From a virus, in the IMG/VR virus record IMGVR_UViG_3300020185_000069, positions 1 through 49,985 of that record: 49,985 nt of DNA, one strand, 5' to 3'. Below the pieces are notes generated by a model. It was not told the DNA's origin and did no database searches. It saw only the letters and a list, made by a program, of their open reading frames with translations. Position 1 is the first letter of the stretch, and every line of letters starts with the position of its first letter. A program made the translations under genes and the position numbers. Below are positions 41,200 to 48,843 of the stretch, piece after piece.

Positions 41200-43137
41200 T
41201 TAATCTGCTCTTAAATTATCCCTATCTATTACAAATTTTAACTCCTCAATTAAAACTGAAGGGTTAGAGGCAAATGATGATTCACTTCTTAAAACTTGTA
41301 TCCCTTGAACATTTCGAGCAATAGCGTATCGTTTAGGATATTGGAAATTTTGGCTAGTGTCGTTTTTGATTTCAAATGTAAATCCCTGGTATGGGAAGGG
41401 TTTATCTGTTAGGGGATCAATTATGTCATCATTTTGTTGGGGGGATAAAGGATCCTTAAAACTATTAATTTCAACATTAATCTCATCAAAAGACAAAGTA
41501 AATCCCCCTCCTAGATCAGGCTTTTCAGCACATCCCCTTATTAGTTCATCTAAATTATTTAATAATTCTAACATATATCCTAGAAAAAATCCTAAAACAG
41601 CAACATTTAAGTTTAAATTTGTAATTGCAAACCCTGCTTTTGTTAGAATACGTTCTACATCTCTATACCCACCCTCTATAAAGGGATTCCATAAATCTTT
41701 TAACCCCACAAAAGGTGGAGAGGTAGGGCCTGGGATAGAATTTAAAGTCTTCGCAAGATTAGTTGCGATTTGTAATCCTATTATAAAAATATTTGTTACT
41801 TTTAAAATTTTAGATACAACTCTTACTGTTTTATATAAATTATTAATCTGTCTTGTTAACTTATTCCTTTTGTCTAAAACTTCTTGTAACTTATCTGCGG
41901 GTAAACACACAGCATCCTTAAAAGGATTTTTTTGTCCCCCTATAAGACTATTTAATACCCCTGGTCCAAATTTAGCTATTAAACCCAAAATTACAGGTAT
42001 TAAGGCTCTTTTTATGGTTTCTTTTTTAGTATTATATATGTTAACAAGTTTCTGTTCATATGAGGTTTCTATTAATGCTTTTTCGTGAGATAGTTTATTT
42101 TCAACTTCTTGGATTTTAATTTTTACCTCTGTTACTTTTTCTTCTATATTTTCTACAAGAGGTTTTAAAATAACTCTACCCACTTCATAAATGTCAAACT
42201 TAATTTTATTTTCATCTAGAGAAGAGGGGTCGGACTCTGCAGAAATCTCTTGGGATTTTAAGGCTAATTGCTTTTCAGCATCACTCCTAGCTTTTTTCTT
42301 AGCTATTTCCCTATCTTGACTTATTCCTACCCCAATAACGATTACTCCTAATTCTAAAGCTTTTAACTCTATTTCCGCTCTATATTTTTTATCTTCTTGT
42401 TGAATTAATTTTTCGTTTAAGATTTGAGTAGGACCCTCAAACTTTTGGGATACTGCAGGTTTAGGGGTGTTAACAAATTCCTCACCACTTTTACCTATAT
42501 TAGGACCTACTTGCTTAGGAAAAAATTCTTGCTTATTTATTGTAATATAGGATTTTTCAAAATCTATATCCTCATCCCCTCTAAATTCTAAAACAAAACT
42601 CCCATCCTCTCCAGATTTAGCAGGGTCTAATATTAAAGCTGTTGCTCCAATTCCCACAATAGTATCCTCAAAATTTGTAAGCCCAGCATTTACACTCTCT
42701 ATATCAGATACTGTAGTAGAGTTTGTTCCTGCTCCTAAGTAGGTAGCTGATATAGATTCTTTTGTTAAGAAAAAGGGGGTAATTTTAGCATTTTCAAGAG
42801 GGTCACCTTCTTTAGTTACTATTCTACCTTTTATTCTAAAAGAATTAGTATCTTTTCTAGGGGGGATAGCTATTTTAGGATTAATACTAACTATTTCAAG
42901 ATCCCCAACATTTAACCCCTCAGAAAGAAAAGTTATTTCACTATTTATAATAGCTTTTAAATTTTGAGAATTAGATACATCCCCACTCCCTAAAACCTTT
43001 TCAGAATAAGGAGCACCCTCAGGAGATTTAATAACCATAAGGGTGGTACCATTATCTTGTACTATAAGGTCAATATAGTATTGGTTACTTAACCCATATA
43101 TAGTGTTGGTTTGATATTTGTTTATGGGTGCCTCCAT
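41200..43137 (-). CDS. Large structural protein with membrane-like segments
   Basis: 645 residues. Contains a carboxypeptidase-regulatory-like segment (FRIKGRIVTKEGDPLENAKI, with GSFVLEF about 50 residues later), a coiled-coil region (NIEEKVTEVKIKIQEVENKL), and three hydrophobic stretches (RALIPVILGLIAKFGPGV, TNIFIIGLQIATNLA, LNLNVAVLGFFLGYMLELL). Such a mix suggests a protein that contacts a membrane during injection. It is between the gp5-like spike and gp25. No family name can be given. TAATG coupled to the spike gene. Confidence 0.6.
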   Translation of the reverse strand: MEAPINKYQTNTIYGLSNQYYIDLIVQDNGTTLMVIKSPEGAPYSEKVLGSGDVSNSQNLKAIINSEITFLSEGLNVGDLEIVSINPKIAIPPRKDTNSFRIKGRIVTKEGDPLENAKITPFFLTKESISATYLGAGTNSTTVSDIESVNAGLTNFEDTIVGIGATALILDPAKSGEDGSFVLEFRGDEDIDFEKSYITINKQEFFPKQVGPNIGKSGEEFVNTPKPAVSQKFEGPTQILNEKLIQQEDKKYRAEIELKALELGVIVIGVGISQDREIAKKKARSDAEKQLALKSQEISAESDPSSLDENKIKFDIYEVGRVILKPLVENIEEKVTEVKIKIQEVENKLSHEKALIETSYEQKLVNIYNTKKETIKRALIPVILGLIAKFGPGVLNSLIGGQKNPFKDAVCLPADKLQEVLDKRNKLTRQINNLYKTVRVVSKILKVTNIFIIGLQIATNLAKTLNSIPGPTSPPFVGLKDLWNPFIEGGYRDVERILTKAGFAITNLNLNVAVLGFFLGYMLELLNNLDELIRGCAEKPDLGGGFTLSFDEINVEINSFKDPLSPQQNDDIIDPLTDKPFPYQGFTFEIKNDTSQNFQYPKRYAIARNVQGIQVLRSESSFASNPSVLIEELKFVIDRDNLRAD

Positions 43138-44336
43138 TATTTAAGCTTTATGTTCTTAGATAGAATTTTAGGATCATCACCTTTTATGACCTTTTTAAAA
43201 TCCTTTACAACAGCTACTAAACTGGGACCTATACTATTTAGAGACCCTACAGGAACTTTATCAGCATTAGCATCTGTTAAGGCTAATCCTACTCCTTCTA
43301 ATACTTCTAAAAGTAACTTTAAATTATTTACTAATTGATCTCCTAACACTGCTCTTTCTTCTGCATTTCTATCTCCTAAGTAAACTTTTTGGGACGAAAG
43401 AACTATCTTATCCCCACAGTCCATATGGATAGAATCTCCCGAACTCAAATGTATAACATTTGGGGAACTAATTAAAACTCCATCTGATTGGGCGTTTAGT
43501 ACTAATCTACCCGAGGTAAGGAGTATTTGGTTTCCTTGGTATTCGGATGATATAGGGGAAGGGGAGTCTCCTTCTCCAAAAGAATCTACTTTGAGGGAGG
43601 CGGGGAAAAATGGGATTTTTTGGGTACTTGTAAGATATATAGATGAAAGGTCATTATTAATATCTTCAACAATAGGGACATAAGAAGGATCCGAAGATGG
43701 GAAAGGTAAATTTCCATTTTTTAAAATAATAATAGGATCTCCCTCTTTTCCTTCGCTAGACCAATTATTAAATACATCTGAAGATTTTACTGTACTTCCA
43801 AACCTAATACTGTTACCCCACCTTCCTTCTAAAATATGGTCCCCTTCATATGGGTATAAAGCTCTTACTTTAGGGTTTTCCTTAAAAGTTTGACCCAAAT
43901 ATATCTTGTTAGATTGGGCATTAGGAGTAGATTGTATGGGATCCGGTAAAGCATTATGATTAATAGCATTCCACCCATTTGTTGGGGGGAAATAATATAA
44001 TAATTTAGAGTTTCTTTGGGACTTAGACTGGGATTTTACAAAATTAGTGGCTTTAATGATATTGACAATTTCATTTACAAGGGGGTAAAATTTAGAATTT
44101 GAAAAGTAAGGGCGGGCAGATCCTAAAATACTCCCCACATTTTTTACTCCCGGATTTTCGATCGAAGAAAAAAACACAGTCCCCAATCCGGCCCATCCTC
44201 CTACTTCATTAAAACGAGGGTGGTTAGGGCTTAATACTATATCTCTTACTCTAACACTTATAATCTCCACCCCTTTCCCATAAATCTTATTGAGGGGTTT
44301 ATCGGGTTCTATTCCTATGGGACCATAATTAGACAT
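43137..44336 (-). CDS. gp5: Baseplate central spike/hub protein, gp5-like
   Basis: 399 residues. ILEGRWGNSIRFGSTVK (about 169-185), GDPIIILKNGN and EDINNDLSSIYLTSTQKIP are features of gp5-type hub/spike proteins of T4-like phages. The repeating strand region GNQILLTSGRLVLNAQSDG, VLISSPNVIHLSSGD and SIHMDCGDKIVLSSQKVYLG resembles the triple-stranded beta-helix of the spike. No lysozyme domain is visible, unlike T4 gp5. The C-terminus is helical. It pierces the host envelope at the tail tip. Confidence 0.8.
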   Translation of the reverse strand: MSNYGPIGIEPDKPLNKIYGKGVEIISVRVRDIVLSPNHPRFNEVGGWAGLGTVFFSSIENPGVKNVGSILGSARPYFSNSKFYPLVNEIVNIIKATNFVKSQSKSQRNSKLLYYFPPTNGWNAINHNALPDPIQSTPNAQSNKIYLGQTFKENPKVRALYPYEGDHILEGRWGNSIRFGSTVKSSDVFNNWSSEGKEGDPIIILKNGNLPFPSSDPSYVPIVEDINNDLSSIYLTSTQKIPFFPASLKVDSFGEGDSPSPISSEYQGNQILLTSGRLVLNAQSDGVLISSPNVIHLSSGDSIHMDCGDKIVLSSQKVYLGDRNAEERAVLGDQLVNNLKLLLEVLEGVGLALTDANADKVPVGSLNSIGPSLVAVVKDFKKVIKGDDPKILSKNIKLK

Positions 44337-44674
44337 TACTTTTTATCCTTACCAAACTTTTTTATTTCCCCTAGCAATTGCTCTTTTTCTGCATCAGTCA
44401 TCCCAAATCCATCATCACTTGTATCAGTTTGAACTGCTTTTTGGACTATATTAGCCATTTTAATGAGCTGTTCATCATTTTTAACAGATATTTCAAGGTA
44501 TTCTTTAAGTAAAGGAACTACTAGAGTAGCATCTCCAATGTCCTGAATTAAGGGTTTTAATTCTGATATAAGAGTAGAGATTTGTTCCTCTTTTTTTTTC
44601 TGATTGTTATATATCTCTTCAAGAATATCAGAAAATTTTTTATTACCAAATACATTTTTTTCTAATTGTCCCAT
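44336..44674 (-). CDS. Small helical phage protein upstream of spike
   Basis: 112 residues, helical, with coiled-coil features (YNNQKKKEEQISTLISEL). Contains ATLVVPLLKEYLEISVKNDE and ends FGMTDAEKEQLLGEIKKFGK. Size equals T4 gp33, the late co-activator encoded next to 55 in T4, but no sequence similarity was seen. Role could be baseplate assembly or late transcription; open. A junction motif precedes it. Confidence 0.6.
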   Translation of the reverse strand: MGQLEKNVFGNKKFSDILEEIYNNQKKKEEQISTLISELKPLIQDIGDATLVVPLLKEYLEISVKNDEQLIKMANIVQKAVQTDTSDDGFGMTDAEKEQLLGEIKKFGKDKK

Positions 44675-44684
44675 GGCAATAAAT

Positions 44685-44695
44685 ATAAATATTAT
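44685..44695 (-). promoter_or_regulatory. Junction motif ATAATATTTAT after the gp55 stop
   Basis: The TAA at 44694-44692 ending the sigma factor gene is embedded in the motif. The next start at 44674 follows 10 bases later. Confidence 0.55.
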
Positions 44696-45414
44696 TTAAA
44701 ATTTGTATACCCGTTTTCTTTGTGGAACAAAAAATGTTCTTTAAATATATCTCCTAATTTATTGGCGACTCTAGTAATATGAGGAGTTTTAACCTCTACC
44801 ATCTCTCTAATCAATAGGTACAAAGCTTTTTTATTGAAAATATCCATTATTTCCCTCTTTCTAAATAATTCTAATATAGCATCTGCTACTTGAGCATCCT
44901 TTTTTTTAGGGAAAAGATCAAATATATTTTCACTACAATATTCTACATATTCATCAATAAAATCTGACAGGGCATCTTTCTCCAATGGGTTGTAGTCCAT
45001 ATCATAGGCATAGGATGAGTTGTGGTAAAGTTCTTCAAGGGGAGCTTTATCTACTCTCTTTTTATAGTTTTTAGTATTTTGTATAATTAAATACCGCTTG
45101 GCAATAGTCCCAAAATATGAAAATGCTTTTGCTCCCCTCGATTGATCAAATAGATGAATTTTACTTAGTAAAAATGTAATTACTTCATGTTGAAGATGTT
45201 CAATATCATTTACTTCTGTGTAGTAAAATTTAAAGGTATGTATAATATTCTCGGTTAGTTTAAAAAAAGCGTAGTGGATATCGTCTCGATATATCCTACT
45301 ACGCTCTTCGGGGTCAATTGAATTATTATATCTTACTATAGCATCCTCGGTTGCTTGAGTAAAATATAAATTTTTTGTTTTCTTTTTCCTTTTCTTAGGT
45401 GGTAATGTGCTCAT
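44692..45414 (-). CDS. gp55: Late-transcription sigma factor, gp55-like
   Basis: 240 residues (T4 gp55 is 185). The segment LLSKIHLFDQSRGAKAFSYFG followed by IAKRYLIIQNTKNYKKR mirrors the gp55 region of the form 'L..[25 protein letters not shown]', the sigma-2-like part. The N-terminus is basic (LPPKKRKKKTKNLYF). In T4 gp55 directs RNA polymerase to TATAAATA late promoters with gp33 and the sliding clamp. Here it is the likely reader of the TAATATTTATA junction motif. It overlaps the membrane protein gene by four bases. Confidence 0.85.
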   Translation of the reverse strand: MSTLPPKKRKKKTKNLYFTQATEDAIVRYNNSIDPEERSRIYRDDIHYAFFKLTENIIHTFKFYYTEVNDIEHLQHEVITFLLSKIHLFDQSRGAKAFSYFGTIAKRYLIIQNTKNYKKRVDKAPLEELYHNSSYAYDMDYNPLEKDALSDFIDEYVEYCSENIFDLFPKKKDAQVADAILELFRKREIMDIFNKKALYLLIREMVEVKTPHITRVANKLGDIFKEHFLFHKENGYTNFK

Positions 45415-45689
45415 AATTTATCTATCCTAAATTGGGATAAAATTTCTTGGAGTCCTTTAATTTGTTCGTACATAAACCCAATTTCATCATCACTCTTAAA
45501 AATCCCACGCTCATCAATCTTTTTGAGTTTTGTGTCTGAGATTTCTATAACGCGGCTTAATTGGTCTAAGTAATTACTATACCCCGAAAGTATATCCTCT
45601 TGTTTTTCATTTTTACGTAAAAGGTTAAAGGTTGTGAACCCTAAGGCCACAACCGAAACCGATAAAACACTTATAATAACTATTTCCAT
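45411..45689 (-). CDS. Single-pass membrane protein conserved in T4-like phages
   Basis: 92 residues. An N-terminal transmembrane helix (IVIISVLSVSVVALGFTTFNL, residues 3-23) precedes helices and the motif KKIDERGIFKSDDEIGFMY (57-75). An I-D-x-R-G-x-F-x-S-D-D-E-V-G motif is conserved in small proteins near gp55 in marine T4-like phages, as I recall. Function unknown. TAATG coupled to the HD-domain gene. Confidence 0.7.
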   Translation of the reverse strand: MEIVIISVLSVSVVALGFTTFNLLRKNEKQEDILSGYSNYLDQLSRVIEISDTKLKKIDERGIFKSDDEIGFMYEQIKGLQEILSQFRIDKL

Positions 45690-46459
45690 TATAATTTATC
45701 AAATAAATCTTTAAGACCTTTACTTTCAATTTGTGAAAGCGCTTTATCTTTAGTTGATTTTTTAGATTCTACGTTTAATGTAATATTACTTTTGGGGGTA
45801 GGCACGGAGTTTTTGAATTTAGGTAACCATTCTTTCTCAAATTCAATACGTGCTGCCATTAGGTCTGCCTGATGGAGGATAAAGGGTAGAGAAGTACGTG
45901 GTTTCTGCTCCGGCATATATGAAAAAAGATATTTTTTATTAGCTTCATCATACAAACCATCATGAGTCTGGATGGCAACCATTTCATTAAAATTATATTG
46001 AATCCCATGAGATTGGAGTAAAAATAAGCTACGGTCTGGGACTGAAGCAAATTGGAGGGCTTTATTGAACATATAATCTTCACCCAATTTTTCTCTTCTC
46101 CACTTATCAGTTTGAGGGATATAAGACTCATGTTCTTCATCTCCCATTTTACCAAGATCATGGTTAATAGCAGAAAATACAAGTTCTTCGAGTGTGTAAG
46201 TTGTACCATCTACACCCATATCAACCCAAACATCATTAATATTAAGAGCACATTTTACAACTCTATTAACATGGTCAACATAACCCCCTGGGAACGCATT
46301 GTGGTATTCCTTTTTATGGGCAGCGGGCATCATAGTAATGCGGTCCTCATATTTTTTATAAAACTCAAGGAGTTTCTTTTGACGGTCCCCAGTGATCCAC
46401 AACTCAATATTGTTGCAAAATTCTTCCCAATTTGTTTGGATTTGTTCAGCTGTAAGCAT
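45689..46459 (-). CDS. HD-domain phosphohydrolase-like protein
   Basis: 256 residues. FPGGYVDHVNRVVKCAL (56-72, His63), SAINHDLGKMGDEEH (96-110, His100-Asp101) and FILHQADLMAARIEFE (about 194-209, Asp) match the H...HD...D arrangement of the HD superfamily of metal-dependent phosphohydrolases. Substrates may be nucleotides or signalling nucleotides; not determinable. Adjacent genes are conserved small proteins with TAATG couplings at both ends. Confidence 0.8.
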   Translation of the reverse strand: MLTAEQIQTNWEEFCNNIELWITGDRQKKLLEFYKKYEDRITMMPAAHKKEYHNAFPGGYVDHVNRVVKCALNINDVWVDMGVDGTTYTLEELVFSAINHDLGKMGDEEHESYIPQTDKWRREKLGEDYMFNKALQFASVPDRSLFLLQSHGIQYNFNEMVAIQTHDGLYDEANKKYLFSYMPEQKPRTSLPFILHQADLMAARIEFEKEWLPKFKNSVPTPKSNITLNVESKKSTKDKALSQIESKGLKDLFDKL

Positions 46460-46659
46460 TAGTATTTGTTTTGTTCGTTAGGGGCAATAGGTTCTCTTTC
46501 TATTATACTTTTAATGTCTTCGATAATATCATGACATTCTTCTATAGAATGAGTCATCTCTTTTATATCACCCCCACCTCTATTTATCCAAAACTTTAAT
46601 TTTTTTAGACTTGCCTGACTTGCTTCTAGTCTATTTTGAATGTGTTCTCTATATTTCAT
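46459..46659 (-). CDS. Small helical phage protein
   Basis: 66 residues, helical and charged (HIQNRLEASQASLKKLKFW; CHDIIEDIKSIIEREP). Similar small helical proteins with a C-terminal I-x-x-E motif lie next to replication and transcription genes in T4-like phages. Coupled to the HD-domain gene (TAATG). Confidence 0.6.
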   Translation of the reverse strand: MKYREHIQNRLEASQASLKKLKFWINRGGGDIKEMTHSIEECHDIIEDIKSIIEREPIAPNEQNKY

Positions 46660-46687
46660 TTTTTTAATTTTGAGTTTAAGTTCTAAG

Positions 46688-47137
46688 TTACGATGAAGAA
46701 TTTACAAAATCAAGTTGTTTTTTAAGGAAAGCACATTTTTCATATTCTTCCATACTTTCGTAAAATTTAATTATCATATTATAGGCTTGTATTAGATTAG
46801 AGGAATTTTCTTCTCTTATAATTTTAGCGTGATATGAATCTTCAATATCAATTTTCTCAATGAAAGTATAAGCCCTTCCATATACCATAAACTCCCCAAA
46901 CCTTTCTATCTCATCTAAAGGAAGGGAAGCATCAGCATTCCCAAAAAAATTAATCAGTGCCTTACTTTCATTTAAATGTCTAGTTATTAGTTTCTCAAAC
47001 ATCTTAATAAAATACTTGGGATGGTTTTCATCTACAACAGGTAGAGACCTGGAGTTAGTATAGTCATAGCTCCGTGGGTTCCACCCCCAACTATTGGAGG
47101 AAGAATCAAATGAATTAAATATTTTATTTATGTCCAA
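46688..47137 (-). CDS. Unknown protein with UVR-like C-terminus
   Basis: 149 residues. The C-terminal MEEYEKCAFLKKQLDFV resembles the UVR motif of UvrB/ClpC-type proteins (a short helical hairpin that mediates contacts). The N-terminus is Ser/Asn/Trp-rich (SSSNSWGWNPRSYDYTNS). No enzymatic motif. A junction motif lies 12 bases upstream. Confidence 0.6.
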   Translation of the reverse strand: MDINKIFNSFDSSSNSWGWNPRSYDYTNSRSLPVVDENHPKYFIKMFEKLITRHLNESKALINFFGNADASLPLDEIERFGEFMVYGRAYTFIEKIDIEDSYHAKIIREENSSNLIQAYNMIIKFYESMEEYEKCAFLKKQLDFVNSSS

Positions 47138-47148
47138 AATATTTTGTT

Positions 47149-47159
47149 TATAAATATAC
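47149..47159 (-). promoter_or_regulatory. Junction motif GTATATTTATA
   Basis: A near-match 11 bases before the start at 47137 and close to the stop of the YkuK-like gene (47166). Confidence 0.4.
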
Positions 47160-47165
47160 TATAGT

Positions 47166-47615
47166 TTACTTACAATGATGATCTGCAGCCCGCGTGGCAA
47201 TCTGTTTATTAGGTTTAATATTAACTTTATAACCGTGTGATGAAGCCCACCCCTTAGCAGCGGATACTAATCTATTACTCATATAATATTCATCCTCATT
47301 ATAGTCCATATCAATTTCAAATTTCAATCCCGGAAATTCCTTAGAAAGTTGTTCGGCTAATTGCATAGTACGTTCTGTTTCTAACCATAAACGAGACCAA
47401 TCATCTTTAATAGGAGGGAATGTTTCTTTACAATAAATATAATGAACCCCACGAAAGGGGTAACGATAAGCAATAGCAGTCACATATATAATATTCAAAC
47501 CACATCGTTGGGAATCCGTTCCAATATGGATCTCAACGTGGGGTTCTTCTTTTACTATGTTTCTAGTATGAATAATGGGACTAACTTTTTTCCCATTTAC
47601 TTTTTTGAAAATCAT
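47166..47615 (-). CDS. RNase H-fold protein (YkuK/DUF458-like)
   Basis: 149 residues. HVEIHIGTDSQRCGLNIIYV (26-45) with the first acidic residue, LWLETERTMQLAEQL (about 76-90), FEIDMDYNEDEYYMSNRLV (99-117) and KQIATRAADHHCK at the end match the DUF458 (YkuK) RNase H-like family: G-T-D-S, R/E-x-x-R-x-x, H/E-x-D-x-N and a final A-x-x-x-A-D. Possible nuclease or nucleic-acid binder; the biochemical role of the family is unsettled. Complete length. Confidence 0.85.
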   Translation of the reverse strand: MIFKKVNGKKVSPIIHTRNIVKEEPHVEIHIGTDSQRCGLNIIYVTAIAYRYPFRGVHYIYCKETFPPIKDDWSRLWLETERTMQLAEQLSKEFPGLKFEIDMDYNEDEYYMSNRLVSAAKGWASSHGYKVNIKPNKQIATRAADHHCK

Positions 47616-47627
47616 TTTTACTCTATA

Positions 47628-47795
47628 TTAGAGCACATCCCATTCATAAGCAGCTTGGGTATAAGCTGATCCTGTGTTGAGTTTGGGATCATCTTTTATA
47701 AAAGCCATAGCTGTGGCTCTAACTTCGGCTCTGAGCCCATATACTTGGGCTTGTTCTAGGATCATTTCAACAGTCATTTGGTCTTTACTTTTCAT
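47628..47795 (-). CDS. Small phage protein
   Basis: 55 residues, translated by me from the ATG at 47795 to the TAA at 47630-47628. Begins MKSKDQMTVEMILEQAQVYG and continues with LRAEVRATAMAFIKDD, then AYTQAAYEWDVL. The helical first half and the absence of Cys or long charged runs give no function. It lies just after the DUF932 gene's terminator, so it has its own promoter or is reached by read-through; the sequence TATTTAATA lies directly before the start. Confidence 0.7.
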   Translation of the reverse strand: MKSKDQMTVEMILEQAQVYGLRAEVRATAMAFIKDDPKLNTGSAYTQAAYEWDVL

Positions 47796-47818
47796 GTATT
47801 AAATATGCGGAAATTTTT

Positions 47819-47863
47819 AAAAAAAAGTGTGATCGGGGGGAGGCTTTTCCTCCCCCTTCACAC
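47819..47863 (-). terminator. Strong terminator after the DUF932 gene
   Basis: Minus strand: GTGTGA and GGGGGAGG stems (47858-47863 with 47827-47832, and 47849-47856 with 47836-47843) around a loop AAAAG, followed by eight T (47826-47819). Long GC-rich stem, located 13 bases past the stop of the DUF932 gene. Confidence 0.92.
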
Positions 47864-47875
47864 AAACAACATGGC

Positions 47876-48709
47876 TTACGCTGCAAACTCTTTTGCAACG
47901 TCGTAAAGTTCCTGGTTAATCTTCAAGTCCTGCTTGAAGTTCTTGATGCGACGAGCTTTGCGGAGCTTAACACCACTCACATACTCAAAGTCACCTTCAA
48001 TGACCTTTTCTTGAACGACATTAAACACGTTCCAAAGATCATCACCCGAATCCTCTTTACGGACTGGGGCCAAAATTGCATCAAGATCAATTTTGTAAAT
48101 GTCCTCAACTTTTTGTCCTTCTTGAACCTTAAATCGAGTCGCAATTGCCTTACGAGCAAGATCATACTTTTGCTCATTAGTAAGTTTAGTTTGCTTAAAC
48201 TTATTCATACTTTCGACAGTCAAGGGCAACTGCTCAACCATTTCGGTCATGGTTTCACGAAGGGTTTCAAAATCATAACCCATATGACGAATTTTCATTC
48301 GACCAAACTCCTGATCTGCAATGACCAAACCATTAGAGCAAACTAAGCGGTACATACCCGCTTGGAAGATAAACGAATTTTTCCCATCGTGGGAATTTGT
48401 AAGGATAACTTGAGGGTAAACAGTATCACCATCATCACCATTAACAACAATATCTGTATTACGGAAAGTAATCATGTGTTTTTGAGTACCCTTAGTACTC
48501 TTTTTACGAGCCTTAACCTCTTGAGCACTAACGACATTCCAACCCAATTTTTCCATATCTTCAACTACCCTAAAGGTAGGAATATGGGTATAATGCTGTG
48601 AAACATTAGCACTAGGTTCCTCAGTAAAGGCAGATGGGCAATTTTTACGCATTTGCTCTTGGGTCAAGAACTCCATGTTCTCTTCGTAGGTGGTCATTAA
48701 ATCTTCCAT
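47876..48709 (-). CDS. DUF932-family protein
   Basis: 277 residues. QHYTHIPTFRVVEDMEKLGW, a long middle region with MYRLVCSNGLVIADQEFGRM and the helical C-terminal half fit the DUF932 family (found on plasmids and phages, function unknown). Codon use is visibly more GC-rich than neighbours, like gp23, and the gene has its own host-type promoter and a strong terminator. This points to strong, probably early expression as a single transcript. No membrane or nuclease motif is seen. Confidence 0.8.
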   Translation of the reverse strand: MEDLMTTYEENMEFLTQEQMRKNCPSAFTEEPSANVSQHYTHIPTFRVVEDMEKLGWNVVSAQEVKARKKSTKGTQKHMITFRNTDIVVNGDDGDTVYPQVILTNSHDGKNSFIFQAGMYRLVCSNGLVIADQEFGRMKIRHMGYDFETLRETMTEMVEQLPLTVESMNKFKQTKLTNEQKYDLARKAIATRFKVQEGQKVEDIYKIDLDAILAPVRKEDSGDDLWNVFNVVQEKVIEGDFEYVSGVKLRKARRIKNFKQDLKINQELYDVAKEFAA

Positions 48710-48752
48710 GTTTAAAAAATTAATTTGTTTTTTCTCGTTTTTCTCGATGCCC

Positions 48753-48784
48753 GGAAGATACGAAAGGTCTCCGGCGCCACCAAA
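48753..48784 (-). promoter_or_regulatory. Host-type (Bacteroidota-like) promoter for the DUF932 gene
   Basis: Minus strand: TTTG (48784-48781), 20-base spacer, TATCTTCC (48760-48753). The upstream part repeats the AATTTGGTGGCGCC box and the -7-adjacent TTTCGTAT seen at the FAD gene promoter. Predicted leader is about 40 bases. Confidence 0.7.
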
Positions 48785-48818
48785 TTTACTGCAAAGGAAG
48801 AATGACTTTAATATGACT

Positions 48819-48841
48819 AAAAAAGGGGCCGAAGCCCCTTT
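48819..48841 (-). terminator. Terminator after the sulfotransferase gene, UUCG tetraloop
   Basis: Minus strand: AAAGGGGC, loop TTCG, GCCCCTTT then further T (stem 48822-48829 with 48834-48841). Same C(UUCG)G loop design as the gp23 terminator. It lies two bases past the sulfotransferase stop and insulates the DUF932 promoter. Confidence 0.92.
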
Positions 48842-48843
48842 AA

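Noticed and set aside
41357-42088. 243-residue frame on the plus strand
   Set aside because: It lies wholly antisense to the well-supported 645-residue structural gene and has no promoter-like sequence or recognisable protein pattern.
45859-46209. 116-residue minus-strand frame inside the HD-domain gene
   Set aside because: Same strand but shifted frame within a gene with conserved catalytic motifs.
46052-46462. 136-residue plus-strand frame opposite the HD-domain gene
   Set aside because: Antisense to a gene with clear HD motifs and without own support.
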